From Dehalococcoidia bacterium (lineage in GTDB: Bacteria > Chloroflexota > Dehalococcoidia > UBA2979), in the NCBI GenBank assembly GCA_004297315.1, contig SCTU01000119.1, forward strand, positions 1-27,094: 27,094 bases of DNA, in the 5' to 3' direction. Shown piece after piece: positions 7,241-13,410 of the stretch (its first letter is position 1; each line of letters begins with the position of its first letter). A model generated the notes under the pieces. That model had not been told where the DNA came from and ran no database searches. It saw only the letters and a program-made list of their open reading frames with translations. Both the position numbers and the translations under genes were made by a program.

Positions 7241-7453
7241 CTACCGGTAGAGCTTCACCACCTGCACCTTGCCCGGTGCGGCGTGGATGCAGAGGTCGCA
7301 GAGGGTGCACTCGTCAAGGTTTGCCTCGACGGTCTCGAGGCGGCTGTCGACCACTTTGAAGATGTCCACCGGGCAGACCTCGGCGATGCGCTTGCAGAGG
7401 GCGGCATCCTGCTGGACGGCGGAGTCGATGTCGACGCGAATGAACATGGCCAT
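7241..7453 (-). CDS. Small ferredoxin with one [4Fe-4S] site (FixX-like layout)
   Basis: A 70-aa protein with five cysteines. C-x2-C-x2-C at 49-55 together with the Cys-Pro at 27-28 gives the four ligands of a single [4Fe-4S] cluster, as in FixX-type or one-cluster derivatives of bacterial ferredoxins. The other cluster site is lost: only Cys20 remains of its first motif, and the C-terminal C-x2-C-x2-C lacks a following CP (it reads CIHAAPG). The protein would carry single electrons in the cytoplasm. ATG 7453 lies two bases after the stop of the CoA-ligase alpha subunit gene, so it is the last gene of the lyase operon. An ATG two codons later is an alternative start. A partner oxidoreductase is not visible here. 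Confidence 0.75.
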   Translation of the reverse strand: MAMFIRVDIDSAVQQDAALCKRIAEVCPVDIFKVVDSRLETVEANLDECTLCDLCIHAAPGKVQVVKLYR

Positions 7454-7455
7454 CG

Positions 7456-8355
7456 CTATTTACCAAGCCGTTCGCTGAGCAGACGCGGGATGTCGCCGAT
7501 CTTCTCGGCGACAATGATGCCGGCCGCGGTGAGGTTCGCGATCTTCGAGGCCGTCGTGTCGGCGCGGCCTTCCACGATCGTCCCGGCGTGGCCGAAGCGC
7601 ATGCCGGGCATCTCGTCCATGAAGCGGCCGGCCATGAACGCGACGATTGGCTTCTTTGACCCGCTGCGCGCCATGTAGTCGGCCAGCTCGTACTCCGCGC
7701 GCCCGCCCGGCTCCGAGTAGATCGCGATCCCTTCGGTCTCGGGGTCGGCGTCGAACAGCGGCATCAGTTCCGCGTACGTGCTGCCGATGATGGCGTCACC
7801 GCCGATGCTCACCGCCGTCGACACGCCGAGGCCGGCCTCGGACAGCGAGTTCGCGATCTCGACCGTCATGCCTCCCGAACGCGACATCACGCCAATACGT
7901 CCCGCCTTGAAGGCGCGGCGGGTCGACTCGGCGGCGCCGCCGATGCCCCCGACGCGGGTCTTGCCGGGCGAGATCACGCCGAGGCAGTTGGGGCCAATGA
8001 TCCGCGTCCCCTTCTCCTGGGCGTACTCGACGAACTGCGCGACCTGCTTGCGTGGAATGCGCTCGGTCACGCACACGATCAGCGGGATCCCGGCGTCGAT
8101 CGCCTCGAGGACTGCATCCGCCGCAAACCCTGGGGGGACCGAGACGACGGCCGCGTCGACGCGGGTGCGCGACGTGAACGCGAGGACGTTGTCCTCGACG
8201 GGCAGGCCGTGCACCTCGCGGCCCTTGCGGCCGGGTGTCACCCCGCCGAGCAGTTTCGCGCCGTAGTCGAGGCACTCCCGCGCCATCGTCACGGCCTCGC
8301 GGCCGGTGATGCCCTGGATGATGAAGGTCGTGTCTTTGTCGACGAGGATGCTCAT
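7456..8355 (-). CDS. Succinyl-CoA-synthetase-family alpha subunit, probable malate (or succinate)-CoA ligase
   Basis: The 299-aa product matches SucD/MtkB in length and layout: an N-terminal CoA-binding Rossmann domain (FIIQGITGREA, GGVTPGRKG), then IIGPNCLGVISPG, the MSRSGGMTVEI loop, IGGDAIIGSTY, and a phosphohistidine loop FGHAGTI with the active His at 256. Such subunits pass phosphate from ATP, through the histidine, to a dicarboxylate to form its CoA thioester. Several loops differ from ordinary SucD, and the gene lies four bases after its beta partner and downstream of malyl-CoA lyase. Malate thiokinase (MtkB) is therefore the favoured reading; succinyl-CoA synthetase is the main alternative. 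Four genes in a row suggest one transcript. Confidence 0.82.
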   Translation of the reverse strand: MSILVDKDTTFIIQGITGREAVTMARECLDYGAKLLGGVTPGRKGREVHGLPVEDNVLAFTSRTRVDAAVVSVPPGFAADAVLEAIDAGIPLIVCVTERIPRKQVAQFVEYAQEKGTRIIGPNCLGVISPGKTRVGGIGGAAESTRRAFKAGRIGVMSRSGGMTVEIANSLSEAGLGVSTAVSIGGDAIIGSTYAELMPLFDADPETEGIAIYSEPGGRAEYELADYMARSGSKKPIVAFMAGRFMDEMPGMRFGHAGTIVEGRADTTASKIANLTAAGIIVAEKIGDIPRLLSERLGK

Positions 8356-8359
8356 GCGG

Positions 8360-9568
8360 CTACGCCCTCTTCTTCGTGTTCTCGACGGCCATCCGGGCAG
8401 CCTCGTCCATGGAGACCGAGCGGTCGACGTACGGGACGCCGTACTTCTTCAAGATGGCGAAGCCTTCGTCCTCCCACGACCCCGGGATGCGGAAGATCGC
8501 GATCTTCTCGGCCGGGTCGAACCCCGCCTCGATGCAGCCCTTCACCACCCCACGCGCAACGATGTCGACGCGGGTGTTGGAGACGACGTTCATCATCACA
8601 GCGATCTTCTCAACGCCGGGCTGGCGGCAGATCAACTTCGTGAGGTTGGCCGCCTTCGAGACCGAGGGGTTGCCACCGATTTCGCAGTAGTTGGCGGGGC
8701 GTCCGCCGGCCGCGCGCACGGCGTCGAACAGCGTCAGGGAGCCGCCCCCTGCGCCGATGATGAGGCCCAGGTTGCCGTCGAACTCGGTCAGGTTGCCGGC
8801 GACGCCGCGGGTGTCCGCGGAGTCGACCTTCTCGGCGTCGATCTCGAACTGCGTCGGTGGACGCGCCTGGCGCTTTTCCCCTGGGTCGATGCCCAGTTCC
8901 TTGAGCAGGTCGAGGTGCGTGCGCGCCGCCTCGGACTCCATGTCCATGTGGGCGTCGAGCGCGATGATCGAGCCGTCGTCGAGCTTCCCGATCGGGTTGA
9001 TCTCGGCGAGCGTCATGTCGCGGTCGAGGAACACCCGGGCAAGGCCGGCCACGATCCGTGTCAGCGCATTCAGGTCATTGCCTGTGACGCCGACCCCCGC
9101 CACGGCGTTCTTCGCGATGTAGTCGGAGAACGGCCGGCTGGCGGAGAAGTGGGTGCGCGAGAGGTGCTCGGGGTGCTTCTCCGCGATCTCCTCGATGTCG
9201 ATGCCACCCATGTCGCTGAAGATGATGACGGCCTTCTTCGCCCGTCCGTCCCACGTCACGGCCGCGAAGTACTCCTGGACGACGGCGCGCTTCTCCTCGA
9301 CGAGCACGCCGACCGGCATCAGGTTGCTGATCGGCAGGGCAAGGATCCCGCGGGCGTGCTCGGCGGCTTCGCCCGGCGAGTCCGCGAACTTCACGCCGCC
9401 GGCCTTCATGCGGCCGCCAGAGAGCACCTGCGACTTGATCACCACCGGCTTGCCCACCTCGAAGGCGGCGGCCGCCGCCTGGTCGGGCGTCTTGCAGAAG
9501 TGGCTCTTCGGCAGCGGGATCCCGGCCTTCGCCAGGATCTGCTTCGACTCAAACTCGTAGAACCGCAT
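8360..9568 (-). CDS. Succinyl-CoA-synthetase-family beta subunit (ATP-grasp), probable malate (or succinate)-CoA ligase
   Basis: The 402-aa product is slightly longer than E. coli SucC (388). It begins with FYEFESKQILAKAGIPLP, the usual start of the ATP-grasp half, followed by VVIKSQVLSGGRMKAGGVKF (ATP-binding lysine region), GGIDIEEIAEKHPE, and LAEINPIGKLDDGSIIALD with metal-binding Glu, Asn and Asp. The C-terminal ligase domain carries IGAGGGSLTLFDAV and GGRPANYCEIGGNPS, where SucC usually has NGAGLAM and NFLDVGGGA, so it is a divergent member. It lies 42 bp after malyl-CoA lyase with a GGGGGAGGG box just before ATG. The pairing suggests MtkA, activating malate for the lyase; substrate assignment needs an assay or phylogeny. 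Confidence 0.82.
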   Translation of the reverse strand: MRFYEFESKQILAKAGIPLPKSHFCKTPDQAAAAAFEVGKPVVIKSQVLSGGRMKAGGVKFADSPGEAAEHARGILALPISNLMPVGVLVEEKRAVVQEYFAAVTWDGRAKKAVIIFSDMGGIDIEEIAEKHPEHLSRTHFSASRPFSDYIAKNAVAGVGVTGNDLNALTRIVAGLARVFLDRDMTLAEINPIGKLDDGSIIALDAHMDMESEAARTHLDLLKELGIDPGEKRQARPPTQFEIDAEKVDSADTRGVAGNLTEFDGNLGLIIGAGGGSLTLFDAVRAAGGRPANYCEIGGNPSVSKAANLTKLICRQPGVEKIAVMMNVVSNTRVDIVARGVVKGCIEAGFDPAEKIAIFRIPGSWEDEGFAILKKYGVPYVDRSVSMDEAARMAVENTKKRA

Positions 9569-9610
9569 GGGCCCTCCCCCGCTGCGTGCGTGGCTGTCGA
9601 GGCGCGGCCG

Positions 9611-10675
9611 TCAGGCCCGCGCGGGAATGCCGTAGACCGCGCCCAGCTCGGGGTCGCGTGCGGCGATCATCGTGGCGAGGTCCCAGATCACCTTCGCCTG
9701 CTTCCACGTGGCGTCGTCCTGCATCTTGCCGTCCAGCATCACGACACCCGAGCCGTCCGGCATCGCGTCCAGGATCTTCTTCGCGATGCGGACCTCCTCC
9801 GGGTCGGGCGAGAAGACCTTGCGTGCGATCGCGACCTGGCTGGGGTGGAGCGACCACGCGCCCACGCAGCCGAGGAGGAACGCGGCGCGGAACTGGTCCT
9901 CGCACGCCACCGGGTCGTCGATCGCGCCGAACGGGCCGTAGAAGGGCAGGATGCCGGCGTTCACGCAGGCGTCCACCATGCGCGCGATCGAGTAATGCCA
10001 CGGGTCCTGCTGCGCCGTGACGCGCGGCGCGTCGGGATTCGCCGGGTCCGGGTCGGTGCGCACGAGGTAGGACGGGTGCCCGCCTCCGACACGCGTCGTC
10101 TTCATCCGGCGCGAGGCCGCCAGGTCGGCTGGGCCGAAGGAGATGCCCTGCATGCGCGGGCTGGCGAGCGCGATCTCCTCCACTTGCGCCACGCCGCCTC
10201 CGGTCTCGAGGATCGCGTGCACCAGGATCGGGCGCGTGACGTGGTACTTCGCCTCGAGTTGGGCGAGGAGGCGGTCGACATAAGTGATGTCCTGCGGCCC
10301 GAGCACCTTCGGGATCATCACGACGTCGAGCCGGTTACCGATCTCGGAGACCAGCCGCGTGATGTCGTCGAGGAACCACGGGCTGTCGAGCGCGTTCACG
10401 CGCGACCACGCCTGCACGTTCCCGAAGTCGTTGTCCTTGACGACCTGGATCCAGCCCTCGCGGGCGGCTTCCTTGTCGGCGATCGGGATCGCGTCCTCGA
10501 GGTTGCCGAGGAGCACGTCGACCTGCCCGAGGAGTTCCGGGACGCGCTCGCGCATACGCGCGTTCTGAGCGGGGAGGAAATGGATCATCCGCGCCGGCCG
10601 GACAGGTATCTCCGTCAACGGCTGCGGCGCGCCGATCGCCAGCGGCTTGAAGAAGTCCTTCGGACTGCGCAGCAT
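9611..10675 (-). CDS. mcl: Malyl-CoA lyase (HpcH/HpaI aldolase family)
   Basis: The enzyme cleaves L-malyl-CoA to acetyl-CoA and glyoxylate (and, in some members, beta-methylmalyl-CoA to propionyl-CoA and glyoxylate). The 354-aa product has the full-length layout of Chloroflexus and methylotroph Mcl: FFKPLAIGAPQP at the start, GNLEDAIP (58-64), the WSRVNALDSPW segment with Arg92, metal ligands Glu157 (AILETGGG) and Asp184 (FGPADLAA), TTRVGGGHP, FYGPFG, and a C-terminal DGKMQDDATWKQAK lid. This is far closer to Mcl than to CitE. ATG 10675 is chosen for the GGGGGAG box before it and the family's start; an upstream ATG at 10702 would place the ribosome site inside the coding region. It is the first gene of the operon with the two CoA-ligase subunits and the ferredoxin. 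Confidence 0.88.
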   Translation of the reverse strand: MLRSPKDFFKPLAIGAPQPLTEIPVRPARMIHFLPAQNARMRERVPELLGQVDVLLGNLEDAIPIADKEAAREGWIQVVKDNDFGNVQAWSRVNALDSPWFLDDITRLVSEIGNRLDVVMIPKVLGPQDITYVDRLLAQLEAKYHVTRPILVHAILETGGGVAQVEEIALASPRMQGISFGPADLAASRRMKTTRVGGGHPSYLVRTDPDPANPDAPRVTAQQDPWHYSIARMVDACVNAGILPFYGPFGAIDDPVACEDQFRAAFLLGCVGAWSLHPSQVAIARKVFSPDPEEVRIAKKILDAMPDGSGVVMLDGKMQDDATWKQAKVIWDLATMIAARDPELGAVYGIPARA

Positions 10676-10731
10676 CGCGCTCCCCCGCCTCGTCCCCTGC
10701 ACGCCACCATTCGAGGCCGCGCGCGCCGTCG

Positions 10732-10760
10732 ACGCTAAGCCGGGCGTCTTACTGAGTCAA
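10732..10760 (-). promoter_or_regulatory. Sigma-70-like promoter of the malyl-CoA lyase operon
   Basis: Read on the reverse strand, TTGACT (10760-10755) and TAGCGT (10737-10732) are separated by exactly 17 bases, giving a near-consensus -35 and an acceptable -10. The predicted start near 10725 leaves a leader of about 50 nt before the mcl ATG. The box lies in the 91-bp gap after the preceding membrane-protein gene. Confidence 0.7.
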
Positions 10761-10766
10761 CGAACG

Positions 10767-11651
10767 TCAGTCGCGCGGCCGTCTCGGCTCCGGCGGCAGG
10801 CCGGCAGCCGCTCGACGCCGGGCGTCGCGCTCTGCTCGCGCCGCCGCGAGGCGTGCCGCAAGGTCGTCCTCTTCGACCGGGCGGCGCGCCCACCACCAGA
10901 GCGCGAGCCCGCCGAGGACGACCGCCCCGCCCTCGATCAGCGGGCCGCGCGCCAGGATCGCGACCACCGTCGCAGCCTCGCCGGAGAGCGTGCCCGGTGG
11001 GCCGCCGAAGGCGCGCGCGGCGGCGATGCCGGCGAGCGCGAACATGACCGGGCCCGCGGCGCCTCCGGCGAGCGCCAGCCCGAGGACACGCCAGCGGCGG
11101 ACGGCCCCTTGCGTCGCAAGCACGCCGGTGATGAGGACGAGGGTGGCTAATGCGGGCAGCCACCGCAGGCGGACGAACCAGTCGTGCAGCCGACCACCGA
11201 GGAGGGAGAGCGCCCACGCGCCTCCGCCGGCCTCGAACCGCGCCGCCGTGGCGCCGTCCGCGAGCGGGCGCGTCCCGTCCCGGTAGAGCAGCGCCGCGGA
11301 CTGGTCGAGGAGCGTGCGGCGCCATGCCTCCGGCGATCCCGTCAGCACCTCGTCACGCGTGAGCCCGGCGCCGCGCACAGGAAACCCGCGCACCTCAATG
11401 CGCGCCCCAGGCGCCGCCTCGGCGGCGGCCTCGCGTATGACCTCTTCCTGCGAGCGGAGGAGGCCGTCGATGCCTGTCAAGGCGCCCAGCAGCCGGGCGA
11501 GAGCAGGCTCCGCGATCCGCGGGGCGGTCGCTTCCGCCACTGCCGTGGTGGACAGCCAGAGCGTGAGCGAGCAGGCGAGGAGCACCGCCAGCCCCGGGTG
11601 GAACCGCGGGCGCGGGGCAGCGACCTGTGCCGGCCTCGAAGGCGCCGTCAT
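10767..11651 (-). CDS. Membrane protein of unknown function
   Basis: I do not recognise the family. The 294-aa product has an N-terminal hydrophobic span (about 19-40), an extracytoplasmic domain of about 120 residues containing ARIEVRGFPVRGAG and a possible helical stretch after it, then three further spans (about 165-185, 193-213, 236-262). It ends in a charged Ala/Arg-rich helix that may be a short coiled coil inside the cell. Its ATG overlaps the stop of the RDD gene (ATGA), so the two are almost certainly made together. The pair may form a small membrane complex. It is followed by the promoter of the lyase operon and is probably not part of it. Confidence 0.7.
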   Translation of the reverse strand: MTAPSRPAQVAAPRPRFHPGLAVLLACSLTLWLSTTAVAEATAPRIAEPALARLLGALTGIDGLLRSQEEVIREAAAEAAPGARIEVRGFPVRGAGLTRDEVLTGSPEAWRRTLLDQSAALLYRDGTRPLADGATAARFEAGGGAWALSLLGGRLHDWFVRLRWLPALATLVLITGVLATQGAVRRWRVLGLALAGGAAGPVMFALAGIAAARAFGGPPGTLSGEAATVVAILARGPLIEGGAVVLGGLALWWWARRPVEEDDLAARLAAARAERDARRRAAAGLPPEPRRPRD

Positions 11652-12196
11652 GCGGACACCAACCGCGTCCGCGCGATGAGATCGTGCAGACCGCGCGCCC
11701 GCGGCCGGAAGAGAGCACCACCGGCCGTGATCAGCCCGCCGAGCGTGACTGCGCCGGCAACCCCGGCCAGCGCGATGGCGAGCGCGTCGAACGTGGCGAT
11801 GGCGGCGAGGGCTGCGAGCCAGAGCCAGCCCGGCACCGCGAGCGGGTGGATCGCAAGCCGCAGTATGCGGCGGCGCGGGCCGCCCGCGACGCGCAGGCGG
11901 AGGCGCACCTGTCCCGGCGTCGCGCGCCGTCGCGCGACGCTGAGCGCCGTCCACGCGAGCCAGGCCGGCGTCGCGGCCAGCAGGAGCGCGGACGCAAGCG
12001 CCGCGTCGCCGGCCCGGATGTCGTCCCGACCCCACGTCGTCCGAAGGAGCAGCCAACCGCCCGCGACAAGGGTGGTGAGTAGCGAGGCGGCGCCGCCATA
12101 GATGAGGTCGAGAGCGAAGGCGAGCAGCCGGCGGCTCCGAGGGGCGGGGGGTATGGCCAAGGAAGGGCGGTCTGGCCTCGGCCGCGCGTTGGTCAT
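11648..12196 (-). CDS. RDD-family membrane protein
   Basis: The 182-aa product fits the RDD family, small integral membrane proteins with an Arg at the start of span 1 and Asp residues in later spans; most have no known job, some are linked to ion transport. Visible are RRLLAFALDLIYGGAASLL (Arg plus Asp in span 1), a second long span after WGRDD, the TPGQVRLRLRVAGG turn typical of the family (often TPGKRLLGLRV), and a C-terminal RGLHDLIARTRLV, the usual ending. No ribosome binding site precedes ATG 12196, but a TATCAT box lies six bases upstream, so the message may be leaderless. It is divergent from the metallopeptidase gene and coupled to the next membrane protein. Confidence 0.8.
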   Translation of the reverse strand: MTNARPRPDRPSLAIPPAPRSRRLLAFALDLIYGGAASLLTTLVAGGWLLLRTTWGRDDIRAGDAALASALLLAATPAWLAWTALSVARRRATPGQVRLRLRVAGGPRRRILRLAIHPLAVPGWLWLAALAAIATFDALAIALAGVAGAVTLGGLITAGGALFRPRARGLHDLIARTRLVSA

Positions 12197-12202
12197 TGGT
12201 GG

Positions 12203-12208
12203 ATGATA
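12203..12208 (-). promoter_or_regulatory. Candidate -10 box (leaderless) for the RDD gene
   Basis: Reverse-strand TATCAT ends six bases before the ATG at 12196, and there is no Shine-Dalgarno sequence in between. The start of transcription would fall at or next to the A of ATG. Confidence 0.45.
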
Positions 12209-12243
12209 GGCGCGAGGCCCGCCCAGTCGCCTTCGAGGAGCCC

Positions 12244-13410
12244 GTGGACGAGACAGCCGCACCGCCCTCGCCGCGAGGCCGCCTTCTCCCGGCCAGCGTC
12301 GTCGTCGCAGCGTTCCTCGTCGCGCTGCTCGCGCTCCTCGCGGCTTCGTGGTGGCGCGACCGCCGTTTCGGGGAGGGTTTCGACATCGTCCGCTGGGAGC
12401 GCGAGACGGTGGCGGGCCGCTGGCTCTTCCTCGCGGGCGCTCCGCTGCGCAATGACCCTCCGGAGGACGAGGCGCTCCGCCGTTACTTCGCGCTCTCGCC
12501 CTCTGACCCTGAGGCGCTGCGGCTCGAGAACCGCGTCGAGCGCATCATCGAGGGGCGGATCGACTCCACCCTCGCCGGCCTCGGAATCCACGTCGGGCCG
12601 CCGCTGCCGGGCACGGTCTTCCCGTTCGTCGACATCGAACTCGCCTCGTCCCCGCGCGTGCTCGTCGAGTCGCCGCGCGCGCGCATCGAGCGGGTGCGCG
12701 CCGACCTCCTGCGACCCGACCTCGGGGGTGCCCGCGCCGCGGAGATCGAGGCGCGCGCGGAGCGGGAGCGGCCGGACCGCCGCGCGATCGTCGTGCCCTC
12801 CGGGGGAGTGGCGACCTACCCGGCCATCGTGTCGGACCAGGGCGGGTACGTCGGGGCGCTGGAGACCGCGGCTCATGAGTGGGTGCACCACTACCTCACC
12901 TTCTATCCGCTGGGCCGCTCCTATTTCATCCGCCGTGAATCCGAGGCGATCAACGAGACGGTGGCTGACCTGATCGGTGAGGAAATCGCGGCGAGCGTCC
13001 TCGCCAGATGGGGGGATCCGACTGAGGCGGCGCCCCCTCCGGCGTCCGCGACTCCAGCGGTCACCACGGCCGGCGGCCAGGCGGGCCGGGACGCCGCCCT
13101 GCGCGCGCTGCGTCTCGAGGTGGACGCTCTGCTCGCCGCCGGAAAGGTCGAAGAGGCTGAAGCGCGGATGGAGCGGGTGCGCCTCGACTTCGTGGCGCAA
13201 GGCATGCCGGTACGGGTCCTCAACCAGGCCTTTTTCGCCTGGTACGGGACGTACGCGGCGCGGCCGGACTCCGTGGACCCGCTCGGCGGGCAATTGCGCG
13301 AGATCCGCGCGCGCTCGGGCGACCTGCCGGGCTTCGTGCGCGAGGTCCGAGGGGTCGCCTCGCGCGCTGACGTCGAGGCGCTGCTCGCCCGGATGCGCGC
13401 CGGCGGCTAG
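12244..13410 (+). CDS. Membrane-anchored zinc metallopeptidase-like protein (HExxH)
   Basis: The product (388 aa from GTG 12244) has one N-terminal membrane span (about 14-36) with the rest outside. HEWVHH at 211-216 supplies the HExxH zinc site, and 22 residues later NETVADLIGEE (237-247) fits the third-ligand helix of gluzincins (NExxAD), so a peptidase role is likely. The C-terminal 100 residues are helical and charged (EAEARMERVRLDFV). Between 280 and 300 is a Pro/Ala/Thr linker. I know no characterised homologue. The start is uncertain: TTG 12196 or GTG 12199 would leave no room for a promoter opposite the RDD gene, while GTG 12244 has a GAGGAG box at rather short spacing. It meets the PBP gene tail to tail, sharing the palindrome CTAG for both stop codons. 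Confidence 0.78.
   Translation: MDETAAPPSPRGRLLPASVVVAAFLVALLALLAASWWRDRRFGEGFDIVRWERETVAGRWLFLAGAPLRNDPPEDEALRRYFALSPSDPEALRLENRVERIIEGRIDSTLAGLGIHVGPPLPGTVFPFVDIELASSPRVLVESPRARIERVRADLLRPDLGGARAAEIEARAERERPDRRAIVVPSGGVATYPAIVSDQGGYVGALETAAHEWVHHYLTFYPLGRSYFIRRESEAINETVADLIGEEIAASVLARWGDPTEAAPPPASATPAVTTAGGQAGRDAALRALRLEVDALLAAGKVEEAEARMERVRLDFVAQGMPVRVLNQAFFAWYGTYAARPDSVDPLGGQLREIRARSGDLPGFVREVRGVASRADVEALLARMRAGG

Noticed and set aside
9611..10675. Citrate lyase beta subunit (CitE) as the identity of the lyase
   Set aside because: The length of 354 aa, FFKPLAIGAP start, TTRVGGGHP and DGKMQDDATWKQAK ending fit malyl-CoA lyase; citrate lyase alpha and gamma subunits are absent.
8306..10738. 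Forward 810-codon open frame
   Set aside because: It lies opposite the lyase operon, is rich in R, H, D, G and V repeats with no family match, and all recognised motifs are on the other strand. A GC-driven shadow.
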